Of a stretch of 64,000 nucleotides of DNA, positions 27,784 through 37,715 are shown piece after piece. This DNA comes from Paraburkholderia sp. BL23I1N1 (GTDB lineage: Bacteria; Pseudomonadota; Gammaproteobacteria; Burkholderiales; Burkholderiaceae), in the NCBI RefSeq assembly GCF_003610295.1, contig NZ_RAPV01000003.1, forward strand, positions 62,001-126,000. The letters are read 5' to 3'. The number at the start of each line of letters is the position of its first letter. Position 1 is the stretch's first letter. The translations under genes and the position numbers were made by a program. The notes below the pieces were generated by a model. The model did no database searches. It had not been told where the DNA came from and saw nothing but the letters and a program-made list of their open reading frames with translations.

Positions 27784-27960
27784 CTATTTGCATTTCAGTT
27801 GCCTGAGAATTGCTTTGCGAAGCGGCTCCGAAATCTCGTGAGCGGGATGCCTCGGCAGCGTGGTCTGCCGACCGTTTAGATACACCTTCAAATGTTTGCT
27901 GCCCTGTTCGAAAGTCGCCCCCTGGTCAGCGAGCCAACGTCTGAACTCGCTTTGCTTCAC
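27784..27960 (-). CDS. hicA: HicA-type mRNA interferase toxin
   Basis: A 58-residue double-stranded-RNA-binding-like toxin. Catalytic His23 sits in GSKHLKVYLNG, followed by RQTTLPRHPAHEISEPLRKAI, the usual HicA end. I use the GTG at 27960 because GGAGG lies four bases upstream; the open frame begins eight codons earlier. HicA cleaves mRNA when free of HicB. The cassette is small, AT-flanked and typical of horizontally moved modules, but no mobile element remains beside it. Confidence 0.87.
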   Translation of the reverse strand: MKQSEFRRWLADQGATFEQGSKHLKVYLNGRQTTLPRHPAHEISEPLRKAILRQLKCK

Positions 27961-27990
27961 CGGCCCTCCAGTGTGAATGAACACAGGCTA

Positions 27991-28019
27991 AATATAAACA
28001 AAAATGTTTATATTGGCAA
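27991..28019 (-). promoter_or_regulatory. hicAB promoter with embedded palindromic operator
   Basis: AATATAAACA and TGTTTATATT form a perfect 10-bp inverted repeat around four bases (27991-28014). On the minus strand, TTGCCA (28019-28014) and TATATT (27996-27991) make a -35/-10 pair with an ideal 17-base spacer. The palindrome therefore fills the spacer and covers the -10, the right place for HicB autorepression. Confidence 0.75.
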
Positions 28020-28409
28020 TTACAGGGGCGTTCGCCAGAGTGGCCGGACACGGCACGCTGCGCCCACTTTCGCCTCAATCCCCCGCTGCTACGCCGCTGC
28101 GGCGTGATAAAATTCGAATCCGCTCAAAAAGCGGCTCAACTTGCACAACCGCCTGGCGCTCCGCGCCTTTACGCGGGGCCTGCTGGGACCGGCGCGGTGT
28201 TCCCGTCCCGCTGGCTGCAGCGCCCGCCCCAACCGCGCTGCACCTTCGGTCCCGCTAGCCGGGCCTCGCCGGAGCGCAACCGGGCGAAATCAAGCTGAAA
28301 ACCGTCTGACATCGAGGCGCAAGACCGCAATCACGCGCGTAAGCGCCCGACATCGCAACGACAATTGCACTATGCGTGCGCCCCACTGGCGCGCGCGATG
28401 GAGAAAGGT
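28020..28409. other. Intergenic region between hicA and yebC
   Basis: No convincing gene lies here; several overlapping open frames have no protein character. On the plus strand a -10-like TAAAAT is at 28108-28113, preceded by a G/C-rich CGCCGC-TG-CGGCG hairpin. It is a candidate start for yebC transcription with a long leader. I see no riboswitch. Confidence 0.4.
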
Positions 28410-29138
28410 ATGGCGGGTCATTCGAAATGGGCCAACATCAAGCATAAGAAAGCAGCGGCCGACGCCAAGCGCGGCAAGGTCTGGACGCGGCTCATCAAGG
28501 AAATTCAGGTGGCGGCCCGCATGGGCGGCGGCGACATCGACTCGAACCCGCGTCTGCGGCTCGCCGTCGAAAAGGCGTACGACGCCAACATGCCGAAAGA
28601 TAACGTCAACCGTGCGATCCAGCGCGGTGTGGGCGGTGTCGACGGTGCAAACTACGAAGAAATCCGCTATGAAGGCTACGGCATCGGCGGCGCGGCGGTG
28701 ATCGTCGACACGATGACCGACAACCGCACCCGTACGGTGGCGGACGTGCGTCACGCGTTCTCGAAGAACGGCGGCAACATGGGCACGGACGGCTCGGTGT
28801 CGTTCATGTTCGATCACGTCGGCCAGTTCCTGTTCGCGCCCGGCACGCCGGAAGACAAGCTGATGGAAGCCGCGCTCGAAGCCGGCGCCGACGACGTGCT
28901 CACGAACGAAGACGGCAGTATCGAGGTGCTGTGCCCGCCGAACGATTTCCCGAAGGTGAAGGCCGCGCTTGAAGCTGCGGGCTTCAAGGCCGAAGTGGCC
29001 GAGGTGACGATGAAACCTCAGACGGAAGTCGAATTCACGGGCGACGACGCCGTGAAAATGCAGAAGCTGCTCGACGCGCTGGAAAATCTGGACGACGTGC
29101 AGGAAGTCTATACAAACGCCGCGATCGCCGACGAGTGA
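28410..29138 (+). CDS. yebC: YebC/TACO1 family translation and transcription regulator
   Basis: The 242-residue protein begins [20 protein letters not shown] and continues [20 protein letters not shown] and [14 protein letters not shown], all classic YebC. YebC proteins help ribosomes through proline stretches, and some have been described as DNA-binding regulators. GGAGAAAGG precedes the ATG at 28410. A hairpin followed by T-rich sequence ends the gene before purD. Confidence 0.95.
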   Translation: MAGHSKWANIKHKKAAADAKRGKVWTRLIKEIQVAARMGGGDIDSNPRLRLAVEKAYDANMPKDNVNRAIQRGVGGVDGANYEEIRYEGYGIGGAAVIVDTMTDNRTRTVADVRHAFSKNGGNMGTDGSVSFMFDHVGQFLFAPGTPEDKLMEAALEAGADDVLTNEDGSIEVLCPPNDFPKVKAALEAAGFKAEVAEVTMKPQTEVEFTGDDAVKMQKLLDALENLDDVQEVYTNAAIADE

Positions 29139-29181
29139 GCGTGCCCTGGCGGAGCGCGGCGTTCAGGTAGTTCGATATCCA

Positions 29182-29205
29182 CGGCTGAGCGTGCTGCTTC
29201 AGCCG
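29182..29205 (+). terminator. Probable terminator after yebC
   Basis: CGGCTGA (29182-29188) pairs with TCAGCCG (29199-29205) around a 10-base loop. TTTATGGTTTTT follows immediately. It lies 44 bases after the yebC stop and 30 bases before purD, so purD may depend on read-through or on a promoter within this gap. Confidence 0.6.
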
Positions 29206-29234
29206 TTTATGGTTTTTAAGTCTCGGGGATTCAC

Positions 29235-30533
29235 ATGAAGTTACTCGTCGTCGGTTCCGGCGGTCGCGAACATGCGCTCGCATGGAAGCTCGCGCAATCG
29301 CCACGGGTCCAGCTCGTCTACGTTGCTCCCGGCAACGGCGGCACCGCCCAGGACGAGCGTCTGCGCAACATCGACATCACCGATCCGGCCGAACTCGCCG
29401 ATTTCGTCGAGAAAGAGCAGATCGCGTTCACGCTGGTCGGACCGGAAGGGCCGCTCGCCGCGGGCATCGTCAATCTGTTCCGCTCGCGCGGCCTGAAGAT
29501 TTTCGGGCCGAGCAAGGAAGCCGCGCAGCTCGAAAGCTCGAAAGATTTTGCCAAAGCGTTCATGAAGCGCCATGCGATCCCGACCGCAGAATACGAAACC
29601 TTCGCCGACGTCGCCGCCGCGCATGCGTATCTGGACGCCAAGGGCGCGCCGATCGTGATCAAGGCCGACGGCCTCGCCGCCGGCAAGGGCGTCGTGGTTG
29701 CCCTAACGCTGGAAGAAGCGCACGCAGCAGTCGACATGATGCTGTCGGACAACAAGCTGGGCGACGCCGGCGCGCGCGTCGTGGTCGAGGAGTTCCTCGC
29801 CGGCGAAGAAGCCAGCTTCATCGTGATGGTGGACGGCAAGCATGTGCTGGCGCTCGCTTCGAGCCAGGACCACAAGCGTCTGCTCGACGACGACCAGGGC
29901 CCGAACACCGGCGGCATGGGCGCCTACTCGCCCGCGCCGATCGTCACGCCGCAACTGCATGCGCGCGTGATGCGCGAAATCATCCAGCCGACCGTGCGCG
30001 GCATGGAGAAGGAAGGCATCCGCTTCACCGGCTTTCTGTACGCCGGCCTGATGATCGACGCGCAAGGCAACCCCAAGACGCTCGAATTCAACTGCCGCAT
30101 GGGCGACCCCGAAACGCAGCCAATCATGGCGCGCCTGAAAGGCGACTTTTCCAAGGTGGTCGAACAGGCCATCGCCGGCACGCTCGATACGATCGAGCTC
30201 GAATGGGACCGCCGTACCGCGCTTGGCGTGGTGCTCGCCGCGTACAACTATCCGGACACGCCGCGCAAGGGTGACCGGATCAGCGATATCCCCGCGGAAA
30301 CGGTCGATTCGGTCACTTTTCACGCCGGCACTACGCTGGCCGACGGCAAGCTGAGCACCTCGGGCGGCCGTGTATTGTGCGTGGTCGGTCTGGCGGATTC
30401 GGTGCGCAGCGCGCAATCGGTCGCGTACGAGACGATCAACCAGATCTCGTTCGACGGCATGCAATATCGCCGCGACATTGGCTACCGTGCATTGAACCGC
30501 AAGCACGACGTCAAGACCGAAGGCAAGCACTAA
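29235..30533 (+). CDS. purD: Phosphoribosylamine-glycine ligase (GARS)
   Basis: The 432-residue ATP-grasp ligase joins glycine to phosphoribosylamine in purine synthesis. It shows VVGSGGREHALAWKLAQSP at the start, VIKADGLAAGKGVVVA, DHKRLLDDDQGPNTGGMGAYSP (GARS signature) and EFNCRMGDPETQPIMARL. The length is normal. The start has AGTCTCGGGGATTCAC upstream with a modest ribosome site. The neighbourhood yebC-purD-hemF is common in Burkholderia. Confidence 0.96.
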   Translation: MKLLVVGSGGREHALAWKLAQSPRVQLVYVAPGNGGTAQDERLRNIDITDPAELADFVEKEQIAFTLVGPEGPLAAGIVNLFRSRGLKIFGPSKEAAQLESSKDFAKAFMKRHAIPTAEYETFADVAAAHAYLDAKGAPIVIKADGLAAGKGVVVALTLEEAHAAVDMMLSDNKLGDAGARVVVEEFLAGEEASFIVMVDGKHVLALASSQDHKRLLDDDQGPNTGGMGAYSPAPIVTPQLHARVMREIIQPTVRGMEKEGIRFTGFLYAGLMIDAQGNPKTLEFNCRMGDPETQPIMARLKGDFSKVVEQAIAGTLDTIELEWDRRTALGVVLAAYNYPDTPRKGDRISDIPAETVDSVTFHAGTTLADGKLSTSGGRVLCVVGLADSVRSAQSVAYETINQISFDGMQYRRDIGYRALNRKHDVKTEGKH

Positions 30534-30549
30534 GCATCACCCCCACTCG

Positions 30550-30587
30550 CCCGCGTGCGGCGCCAACGGCGCTACACTGCGGGTTTT
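30550..30587 (+). terminator. Probable terminator after purD
   Basis: An interrupted hairpin (CCCGC 30550-30554 with GCGGG 30579-30583; inner GCGCC 30560-30564 with GGCGC 30568-30572) is followed by TTTT at 30584-30587. It lies 17 bases after the purD stop. Confidence 0.5.
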
Positions 30588-30768
30588 CGCGGCCGTTGTG
30601 GCGCTCACCGCACCCTGTGGGCGCACCCGGGTTGATCATCGGCATTTCACCCGGCGCGAATAACCGTACCGCCGCGCCTTCGCAGGAACGCCCTGACGAT
30701 GGCCCGGCCGTCGCCCTTCACGAAGAACCCACGGCACGACTAGCGTGCCGCCCTCAGCATCTGCATTC

Positions 30769-31692
30769 ATGACCGATTCGAGCTACGACGCACAGGCCGT
30801 GCGCAGCTGGCTGCAAGGCCTGCAAACGCATATCGCGGACACGCTCGGCGCGTTCGACGGTAAGCCGTTCGCGACTGACGCATGGCAGCGCGCCCCCGGC
30901 GAAAAGCTGCGCGGTGGCGGCTGCACGCGGATTCTGGAGGACGGCAACTTCTTCGAACGGGCCGGCGTCGGCTTCTCGGACGTGGCGGGAGACGCGTTGC
31001 CGGGTTCGGCGAGCGCCGCCCGCCCGCAACTGGCCGGGCGTGGTTTCGAAGCCATGGGCGTCTCGCTCGTGCTGCACCCGCACAATCCGCACTGCCCGAC
31101 GGTGCATATGAACGTGCGTCTGCTGATCGCGACCAAGGCCGGCGAAGAACCTGTGTTCTGGTTCGGCGGCGGCATGGATCTGACGCCGTACTACGGCTAC
31201 GAAGAAGACGCGCAGCATTTCCACCGTGTGTGCCGCGACGCGTTGCAGCCTTATGGCGCGGACCTCTACCCGAGTTTCAAGCGCTGGTGCGACGAGTACT
31301 TCTTCCTCAAGCACCGCAATGAACCGCGTGGCATCGGCGGGATTTTCTTCGACGATTTCTCGGCGCCGGGCTTCGATCAATCGTTCGCGATGCTGAAAAG
31401 CGTCGGCGAGGGATTCCTCAAAGCGTACCTGCCGATCATCGAAAAGCGCCGCAACATTCCGTACGGCGAAGCCGAGCGGGACTTCCTGGCATACCGGCGC
31501 GGCCGCTACGTCGAGTTCAATCTGGTCTTCGACCGTGGCACACTATTTGGGTTGCAGAGCGGCGGACGCACCGAATCGATTCTGATGTCGATGCCGCCTG
31601 TAGTGAAATGGCGCTACAACTGGCAGCCCGAGCCGGGCACACCGGAAGCGCGCCTTTACAGCGATTTTCTCGTGCCGCGCGAGTGGGTGTGA
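30769..31692 (+). CDS. hemF: Coproporphyrinogen III oxidase, oxygen-dependent
   Basis: The 307-residue enzyme carries out oxidative decarboxylation of coproporphyrinogen III in haem synthesis. It shows [20 protein letters not shown] and the signature [20 protein letters not shown] followed by GGIFFDDF, then [18 protein letters not shown] and SMPPVVKW near the end. The ATG at 30769 gives the expected N-terminus; eight codons of open frame precede it. Confidence 0.95.
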   Translation: MTDSSYDAQAVRSWLQGLQTHIADTLGAFDGKPFATDAWQRAPGEKLRGGGCTRILEDGNFFERAGVGFSDVAGDALPGSASAARPQLAGRGFEAMGVSLVLHPHNPHCPTVHMNVRLLIATKAGEEPVFWFGGGMDLTPYYGYEEDAQHFHRVCRDALQPYGADLYPSFKRWCDEYFFLKHRNEPRGIGGIFFDDFSAPGFDQSFAMLKSVGEGFLKAYLPIIEKRRNIPYGEAERDFLAYRRGRYVEFNLVFDRGTLFGLQSGGRTESILMSMPPVVKWRYNWQPEPGTPEARLYSDFLVPREWV

Positions 31693-31718
31693 GGCTTTAA
31701 GACCGCGCCGCACACCAC

Positions 31719-32471
31719 GTGACCACGACAAAGGATCTTCACCTGAAGCCGAACGCTCATCCTGTCGCCCTGCCTCGCCGGATCGCACTGCTCGGCGGCA
31801 CCTTCGATCCGATCCACGACGGCCACCTCGCGCTCGCGCGGCGTTTCGCCGACGTACTGAATCTGACCGAACTGGTGCTGCTGCCGGCCGGCCAGCCGTG
31901 GCAGAAAACGGACGTGTCGGCAGCCGTTCACAGGCTGGCCATGACCCGCGCCGCCGCCAGCGCGTTAGTGCTGCCTGGCGTAACCGTACGGGTGGCGACC
32001 GACGAGATTGAACACGACGGTCCGACGTACACCGTCGACACGCTTCAGATGTGGCGTGAACGCGAAGGTCCGGATGCGTCGATTGCGCTTCTGATCGGCG
32101 CGGATCAACTGGTGCATCTCGATACATGGCGCGACTGGCGGCGCCTGTTCGACTTCGCTCACATCTGCGCGGCCACGCGCCCCGGTTTCGACCTCGCGTC
32201 GATTCCGCCCGTGGTCGCGAAAGAAATCGACGCGCGCCGTGCCCGCGCCGACGTTCTGCAAGCCACGCCCTGCGGCCACTTGCTGATCGATACGACGCTT
32301 GCGTTCAACGTCTCGGCCACCGACATTCGCGCGCATCTGCGCGAACAGGTGACCCAGCGGCTTGCCCTCGCGGGCGGCGAACCGCAAGACAAAAGCCAGG
32401 CCCGGGCCGCAAGCCATGTCCCCACCGCGGTGTGGGACTATATTCTTCAACATCATCTGTACCACCGGTAA
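31719..32471 (+). CDS. nadD: Nicotinate-nucleotide adenylyltransferase
   Basis: A 250-residue nucleotidyltransferase of NAD synthesis. The [15 protein letters not shown] motif (residues about 26-40) contains the HxGH-type HDGH site. [19 protein letters not shown] and the ISSTxxR-like end segment [12 protein letters not shown] are also present. The GTG at 31719 is used because it is the first start in frame, 27 bases after hemF; there is no clear ribosome site, so the true start may be slightly downstream. It begins a compact run nadD-rsfS-rlmH-maf-rng. Confidence 0.92.
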   Translation: MTTTKDLHLKPNAHPVALPRRIALLGGTFDPIHDGHLALARRFADVLNLTELVLLPAGQPWQKTDVSAAVHRLAMTRAAASALVLPGVTVRVATDEIEHDGPTYTVDTLQMWREREGPDASIALLIGADQLVHLDTWRDWRRLFDFAHICAATRPGFDLASIPPVVAKEIDARRARADVLQATPCGHLLIDTTLAFNVSATDIRAHLREQVTQRLALAGGEPQDKSQARAASHVPTAVWDYILQHHLYHR

Positions 32472-32475
32472 CCCC

Positions 32476-32931
32476 ATGGATATTCGCAAACTGCAACGCG
32501 TGATCGTCGACGCTCTCGAAGACGTCAAAGCGCAAGACATCAAGGTGTTCAACACCAGCCACCTGACCGCGCTGTTCGACCGCGTGATCGTCGCCTCCGG
32601 CACCTCGAACCGCCAGACCAAGGCACTCGCTTCGAGCGTGCGCGAGAGCGTCAAGGAAAACGGCGGCGACGTCATCAGCACCGAGGGCGAGGACATCGGC
32701 GAATGGGTGCTGGTCGATTGCGGCGACGCGATCGTGCACATCCTGCAACCGGCACTGCGCCAGTACTACAACCTCGAAGAAATCTGGGGCGACAAGCCGG
32801 TGCGCATCAAGCTGTCCACGCCGGATCCGTTCGGCGGCGCGCGCTCGAGCGAACCCGACGACGAGGACGAAGAGGACGAAGCGCCGGCTGCCAAGAAGCC
32901 CGCACGCAAGACGGCGGCCCGCCGCAAGTAA
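32476..32931 (+). CDS. rsfS: Ribosomal silencing factor RsfS
   Basis: The 151-residue protein binds uL14 on the large ribosomal subunit and blocks subunit joining in stationary phase. It has [57 protein letters not shown] and [12 protein letters not shown]-terminal extension of about 35 residues is first acidic then Lys/Ala-rich; E. coli RsfS lacks this tail. It starts 4 bases after nadD, so they are co-translated. Confidence 0.94.
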   Translation: MDIRKLQRVIVDALEDVKAQDIKVFNTSHLTALFDRVIVASGTSNRQTKALASSVRESVKENGGDVISTEGEDIGEWVLVDCGDAIVHILQPALRQYYNLEEIWGDKPVRIKLSTPDPFGGARSSEPDDEDEEDEAPAAKKPARKTAARRK

Positions 32932-33013
32932 GCATCTGGCTGGCAAATCGCTTAAGCGTGCGACGGTTGTTTTGCGCTTAGGTCGGCGCTTGCCATCCGC
33001 GATTACATCCGTA

Positions 33014-33484
33014 ATGAAACTGCACATTCTCGCCGTCGGCCACAAAATGCCGGACTGGATCGCCACCGGCTTCGACGAATACGCGAAGCGCATGCCGCCC
33101 GAGCTGCGCATCGAGCTTCGCGAAATCAAGCCCGAGCAGCGTTCGTCAGGGCGGCCTGCCGAAAGCGTGATGGCGGCCGAGCAGCAGAAAATCGAAGCCG
33201 CGTTGCCGAAGAACGCGCGCATTGTCGCGCTCGATGAACGCGGCAAGGACTGGACCACGATGCAGCTTGCCGGCGCCCTGCCCGGCTGGCAGCAGGACGG
33301 CCGCGACGTGGCGTTTCTGATCGGCGGCGCCGACGGGCTCGATCCCGATCTGAAAGCACGCGCCGATATGCTGTTGCGTGTCTCCAGTCTGACGCTGCCG
33401 CACGCCATGGTCCGCGTGCTGCTCGCCGAACAGCTTTACCGAGCGTGGACCATCACGCAGAATCACCCCTATCACCGCGTGTGA
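33014..33484 (+). CDS. rlmH: 23S rRNA pseudouridine-1915 N3-methyltransferase
   Basis: The 156-residue SPOUT methyltransferase has the usual length. It shows [50 protein letters not shown] and the knot end [20 protein letters not shown] plus NHPYHR. It methylates the ribosomal decoding-region helix 69. The start at 33014 is fixed by the conserved N-terminus. Confidence 0.95.
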   Translation: MKLHILAVGHKMPDWIATGFDEYAKRMPPELRIELREIKPEQRSSGRPAESVMAAEQQKIEAALPKNARIVALDERGKDWTTMQLAGALPGWQQDGRDVAFLIGGADGLDPDLKARADMLLRVSSLTLPHAMVRVLLAEQLYRAWTITQNHPYHRV

Positions 33485-33575
33485 GCGAACGAGGCTGCGA
33501 ACAGGTTGCGGGTTTTTTGCGGCTCTTCGCGCGCTTCTCGCACCTTGACGCCACCTGCCTCATCGAGACCTGTTC

Positions 33576-34205
33576 ATGCCAACGCCCGCCGCTTCGCTGC
33601 ATCCATTCGTCTACCTCGCTTCCCAGAGTCCACGTCGTCAGGAACTGTTGCAACAGCTCGGCGTACGTTTCGAATTGCTCCTACCGCGTCCCGATGAAGA
33701 TGCCGAAGCGCTCGAAGCCGAGCTCCCCGGCGAGCGCGCGCGCGACTATGTACAGCGCGTGTGCGTCGCCAAGGCGCACGCTGCGCGGGCGCGTCTCGTT
33801 GCCGGCGGACATGCCGCACGGCCAATCCTGGTTGCCGACACAACCGTCACGATCGACGACGCGATTCTCGGCAAGCCCCTCGACACCGACGATGCCGTCG
33901 CGATGCTCACGCGCCTCGCGGGCCGCGATCACGAAGTACTGACGGCCGTCGCGGTGCTCAATGCGGAAGGCACATTGCTGCCTGCCGCCCTATCGGTATC
34001 GAAGGTGCATTTTGCTGCACTGCACGCGGACGCCGTGCGCCGCTATGCCGCAAGCGGCGAGCCGCTCGGCAAGGCGGGGGCCTATGGTGTGCAGGGACGC
34101 GCCGCGGAGTTTATCGAGCATATCGATGGGTCCTATTCGGGTATCATGGGTTTGCCGCTTTTTGAAACCGCTGCCCTTCTGCGTGCAGCGCGCATCGACT
34201 TCTAA
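33576..34205 (+). CDS. maf: Maf-like nucleotide pyrophosphatase (YhdE type)
   Basis: The 209-residue protein has [16 protein letters not shown] (substrate-binding SxSPRR), [37 protein letters not shown] with the catalytic Asp, and [20 protein letters not shown]. Maf proteins hydrolyse dTTP, UTP or modified nucleotides and have been linked to division control. It precedes rng by 9 bases, a conserved pair. Confidence 0.93.
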   Translation: MPTPAASLHPFVYLASQSPRRQELLQQLGVRFELLLPRPDEDAEALEAELPGERARDYVQRVCVAKAHAARARLVAGGHAARPILVADTTVTIDDAILGKPLDTDDAVAMLTRLAGRDHEVLTAVAVLNAEGTLLPAALSVSKVHFAALHADAVRRYAASGEPLGKAGAYGVQGRAAEFIEHIDGSYSGIMGLPLFETAALLRAARIDF

Positions 34206-34214
34206 AATAACACC

Positions 34215-35684
34215 ATGAATGAAGAAATCCTGATCAATGTCACGCCGCAGGAAACGCGCGTCGCGCTCGTCCAGCAAGGCGCCGTCCAGGAACTTCACGT
34301 CGAACGAACGCTGTCGCGGGGACGCGTCGGCAATGTCTATCTCGGCAAAGTCGTCCGCGTGTTGCCGGGCATGCAATCCGCCTTCATCGACATCGGTCTG
34401 GAACGCGCTGCGTTCCTCCACGTAGCGGATATCTGGCATCCGCGCATTGCCGGCGAGCCGCAGCATCAGACACCGCATCAGCCGATCGAGAAGATTGTTT
34501 TCGAAGGTCAGACGCTGATGGTGCAGGTCGTGAAGGATCCCATCGGCACCAAGGGCGCGAGGCTCTCCACGCAAGTGAGTATCGCCGGGCGCACGCTTGT
34601 GTATCTGCCGCAGGAGCCGCACATCGGCATCTCGCAGAAGATCGAAAGCGAAGCCGAACGCGAAGCCGTGCGCGCGCGTTTGACCGCCGTGCTGCCCGCC
34701 GATGAAAAAGGCGGCTACATCGTACGCACTATTGCTGAAGATGCGACCAGCGAAGAGTTGGCCGCGGACGTCGCGTATCTGCGCAAGACGTGGGCAACGA
34801 TCATCTCGCAAGGTCAGCGCATGCCGCCGACCAGCCTGCTGTATCAGGACCTGAATCTCTCGCAGCGAGTGCTGCGCGATTTCGTGAATGACGAGACCTC
34901 GCGCATTCAGGTCGACTCGCGCGAGACCTATCAGATGCTGGCCGACTTTGCGGCGGAGTTCACGCCGGCGGTGTCGTCAAAGCTGCATCACTACACCGGC
35001 GAGCGGCCGCTCTTCGACCTGTACAACATCGAATCGGAAATCCAGCGCGCATTGTCACGCCGGGTCGATCTGAAGTCGGGCGGGTATCTGGTGATCGATC
35101 AGACCGAAGCGATGACGACGATCGACGTGAACACCGGCGGCTACGTCGGCGCGCGCAACTTCGACGATACGATCTTCAAGACCAACCTCGAAGCCGCGCA
35201 CACAATCGCGCGGCAATTGCGGCTGCGCAATCTGGGTGGCGTGATCATCATCGACTTCATCGATATGGAGAACATCGAGCATCGCGATCAGGTGCTCGGC
35301 GAGTTGAAGAAGGCGCTGTCGCGCGATCGTACGCGCGTGACGGTGAATGGGTTCTCGCAGCTTGGGCTCGTGGAAATGACGCGCAAGCGCACGCGTGAAT
35401 CGTTGGCGCATGTATTATGCGAGCCCTGCCCGGTGTGCCAGGGCAAGGGGCAGGTCAAGACGCCGCGTACGGTGTGTTATGACGTGCTGCGTGAGATTCT
35501 GCGCGAGTCGCGGCAGTTTAATCCGCGCGAGTTTCGCGTGGTGGCGTCGCAGCAGGTGATCGACCTGTTTCTTGAAGAAGAGTCGCAGCATCTGGCGATG
35601 CTGATCGATTTCATCGGCAAGCCGGTGTCGTTGCAAGTGGAGTCGAATTTGAGCCAGGAGCAGTACGATATTGTGTTGATGTAG
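34215..35684 (+). CDS. rng: Ribonuclease G
   Basis: The 489-residue endoribonuclease matures 16S rRNA 5' ends and degrades mRNA. An N-terminal S1 domain is interrupted as usual (GNVYLGKVVRVLPGMQSAFI, IGLERAAFLHVADI). The catalytic region has MTTIDVNTGGYVGARN and GGVIIIDFIDM (metal-binding aspartates), QLGLVEMTRKRTRESL, and the zinc-link cysteines in CEPCPVCQGKG. The length equals E. coli RNase G and lacks the long RNase E scaffold. It is the last gene before the accessory islet; no terminator is evident. Confidence 0.95.
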   Translation: MNEEILINVTPQETRVALVQQGAVQELHVERTLSRGRVGNVYLGKVVRVLPGMQSAFIDIGLERAAFLHVADIWHPRIAGEPQHQTPHQPIEKIVFEGQTLMVQVVKDPIGTKGARLSTQVSIAGRTLVYLPQEPHIGISQKIESEAEREAVRARLTAVLPADEKGGYIVRTIAEDATSEELAADVAYLRKTWATIISQGQRMPPTSLLYQDLNLSQRVLRDFVNDETSRIQVDSRETYQMLADFAAEFTPAVSSKLHHYTGERPLFDLYNIESEIQRALSRRVDLKSGGYLVIDQTEAMTTIDVNTGGYVGARNFDDTIFKTNLEAAHTIARQLRLRNLGGVIIIDFIDMENIEHRDQVLGELKKALSRDRTRVTVNGFSQLGLVEMTRKRTRESLAHVLCEPCPVCQGKGQVKTPRTVCYDVLREILRESRQFNPREFRVVASQQVIDLFLEEESQHLAMLIDFIGKPVSLQVESNLSQEQYDIVLM

Positions 35685-35798
35685 AAATTTTCCACTTCAT
35701 TATCAATACGTTACACAACAGAAATACAAAGAAACCTCTCTAGCTACTCGACTGGCTACACACAAATATGAGACATATATAGAGTGAGTATGTGAGGC

Positions 35799-36080
35799 TC
35801 AACTCTCAACGTGCTGCGCGGCCGTGTTAAAAACGGCACGGAGATAACCTTCTATGTCAGATACCAACGCGCGGGTTGGCGCCAGATACACAGCAGCACG
35901 GGTCGTTGGCGACCGCATTTGCTCGATTAGCCATTGCATCACAACGAAGGTCTTTCCAGACTCCGTCGGAGCTGATGCCGACAATCATTCATGATCGCTA
36001 GCGTTGCTCCAGAACCGTCGCTGAAAATCGTTGACCTGAAGCCATTGCCCGCTCGACTCGATCAGCACCGAGTGTTCCAT
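35799..36080 (-). pseudogene. Remnant of a DEAD/DEAH-type helicase, interrupted by an in-frame stop
   Basis: On the minus strand, 94 codons read through from an ATG at 36080 contain LQVNDFQRRFWSNASDHE, then a TGA (35987-35985), then LSASAPTESGKTFVVMQWLI (Walker A/motif I) and AAVYLAPTRALVSDIEGYLR (motif Ia). The frame is preserved across the stop. The stop stands where a tryptophan would fit (TGA versus TGG), so a nonsense mutation is likely. The frame ends at 35799, far short of the 500 or more residues of a working helicase; the DExH box and domain 2 are missing. Such helicases are frequent in mobile defence loci, but this fragment cannot be assigned to a system. Confidence 0.68.
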
Positions 36081-37146
36081 TTGTCGACGGTGAGACTCAA
36101 GGCGCAGGGTCGCTGAAGCTGAAACCAGACCGGAACTGCGGGCAGCTTTCGAAGCTCCTGCGACGGTCGTAACGCCGTTCTGCGTCGATGTGAATGCCGC
36201 GGCCGAGACTTTTTGGGCAGCCCATCATGGACTCGCCGAACTCGAACGTTCAGGCCGAATCAGGCCCAGTGCGCGTTGAACGTATCATGCTTATTGTTCG
36301 GGCACTCCTCGTTTCCCGAAACAGCTCTCTCGGCCCCAGCTCATAAGCCGGGACCAGCAGCTCGCGGGGGCGAACCCGCTGCCTTGCCATCGCGGACCAA
36401 GCTCGGCAGTCAACGGCATGCGTGATTGTTATTCTGAAGCGATCAGACCGCGTTAAATAGGCCGCGCGCGCGTGACGCTGTGCTATCTGTTCGGCTCGCA
36501 CAGCACGAAATAGCTCGCTTTCGAACGAAACCATATGGCCTCCGATCGTCCGCTGCGGCGGTCTATGAGAATCGCACTTTTAGCCCTGAAATGTGCAGCC
36601 CACAGCCTCCTTCGACGTCCGAATAGAACCCGCAAGGACCTGTAGCGAGCTATGCACTCGCCGCTATTAGCTTGGCCCCTACTGATCTGCTCGACGAGTG
36701 CGCGATGCGCAGGCCTAATCGCGTTATGTCTGTTGCACGTATGTCCGCTGATCCATGCAAATCGGACAAGATACGCGTCATGTCGAAAGACCGCCTCTGG
36801 CCGGTTGTCGCCGATCATTAATTCCGGACGCCTCCAGGCGATCGCGGATGTAGTTCGAAGCAGTTTGCCTGTAAGCGCTGCACCGCTCGCACGCGACGTC
36901 TTTATATAGTTCGGATTCCTAGCCAGTCCAGCATCGTCTCGATGACGATGTTTGCATCTGTAGCGTGTTCTGCTTGATCAACGCACTCGCGGCGATCCTG
37001 CTGCCGACACGCGTACACGGCGCGACTACGCACGCCTAGGCAGTCGCCCGCGTAGGGGCAGACACCTCGACCGGTACGGCCGCTTATGTGCGGCCGCTTT
37101 CACGTCCTGCACGCGGTGCGCGGACTGAATGTCTCTGATTGACCCG
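36081..37146. other. Degenerate accessory region without a recognisable gene
   Basis: Open frames here are short and unlike known proteins. The helicase frame continues open upstream on the minus strand to about 36226 without recognisable motifs. A CGGCCGC-TTATGT-GCGGCCG stem-loop (37077-37096) lies 50 bases after the end of the small gene at 37147 and may be its terminator, though it lacks a U tract. I find no transposase, integrase, tRNA or clear direct repeats marking an insertion. Base composition is less G/C-rich than in flanking genes, as expected for old acquired DNA. Confidence 0.5.
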
Positions 37147-37419
37147 CTATTGAGTTGCTGTGAGCTTGAGTCCCGGCCGCGACACCTGTGAGGCTTCGTG
37201 TTGACCTTTGCGCTGATCGGCTACCTGCTCAATGCCGTTTTTTATGACCTCCTCGCAAAAGGCCAGACGCGCACGGTAGTAATCCGCATGCAACTGCGCA
37301 TCGAGGATTCGCTGCTCCGCCTGGAAAAGCTCCAGACGCAGGTCCCGTAACGCTTTTTCGGCCTGCTTCTCCGGGGTGAGTGCGTTGTGCACCGCCCAGT
37401 TCGCGATCCATCTCAGCAT
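37147..37419 (-). CDS. Small coiled-coil hypothetical protein
   Basis: A 90-residue protein beginning MLRWIANWAVHNALTPEKQA, continuing as a long charged helix (EKALRDLRLELFQAEQRILD, then QLHADYYRARLAFCEEVIKN) with heptad spacing of Leu/Ala, and ending in a polar tail. AGGAGG lies eight bases upstream of the ATG at 37419, a near-perfect ribosome site that strongly supports translation. I do not recognise a family. It lies in the accessory islet next to an H-NS-like gene and behind two palindromes. Confidence 0.7.
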   Translation of the reverse strand: MLRWIANWAVHNALTPEKQAEKALRDLRLELFQAEQRILDAQLHADYYRARLAFCEEVIKNGIEQVADQRKGQHEASQVSRPGLKLTATQ

Positions 37420-37478
37420 GGCGAAGTCCTCCTGTCGTTGGATGCTCTTCCTCTGCCACGATAAAGCCTATCAAAATA

Positions 37479-37552
37479 CGATCCAGGTGTGTGTTAAATA
37501 AAGTTTGAGCGTCACCTGTGACAAAAACCACACACTTCTGCTTCGAAGTGTT
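37479..37552 (-). promoter_or_regulatory. Putative promoter with two palindromes upstream of the coiled-coil gene
   Basis: On the minus strand TTGTCA (-35) overlaps the inverted repeat GTCAC-CT-GTGAC (37512-37523); an A/T-rich TTATTT about 17 bases further can serve as -10. A second inverted repeat, ACACTTC (37533-37539) with GAAGTGT (37546-37552), lies just upstream. The arrangement suggests a regulated promoter, but no regulator is known. Confidence 0.4.
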
Positions 37553-37715
37553 CGTATTGCATACACGGTCCTTCGCAGCGAACGCCGTGCCCTACCTGCA
37601 CCGGAAGCTCGGCGAGTAGTCCGTAAGTGCTAACTGACACGCGCTCCGGAAGAGGCAGTCGAGCTGCTCTATAACGGCCACTCCCTGAGTTCCACTCGCC
37701 GGGAACGTCGATTTA

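Noticed and set aside
36213..36909. Short frames suggesting genes in the islet
   Set aside because: None has a ribosome site or recognisable protein sequence; they look like chance frames in degenerate DNA.
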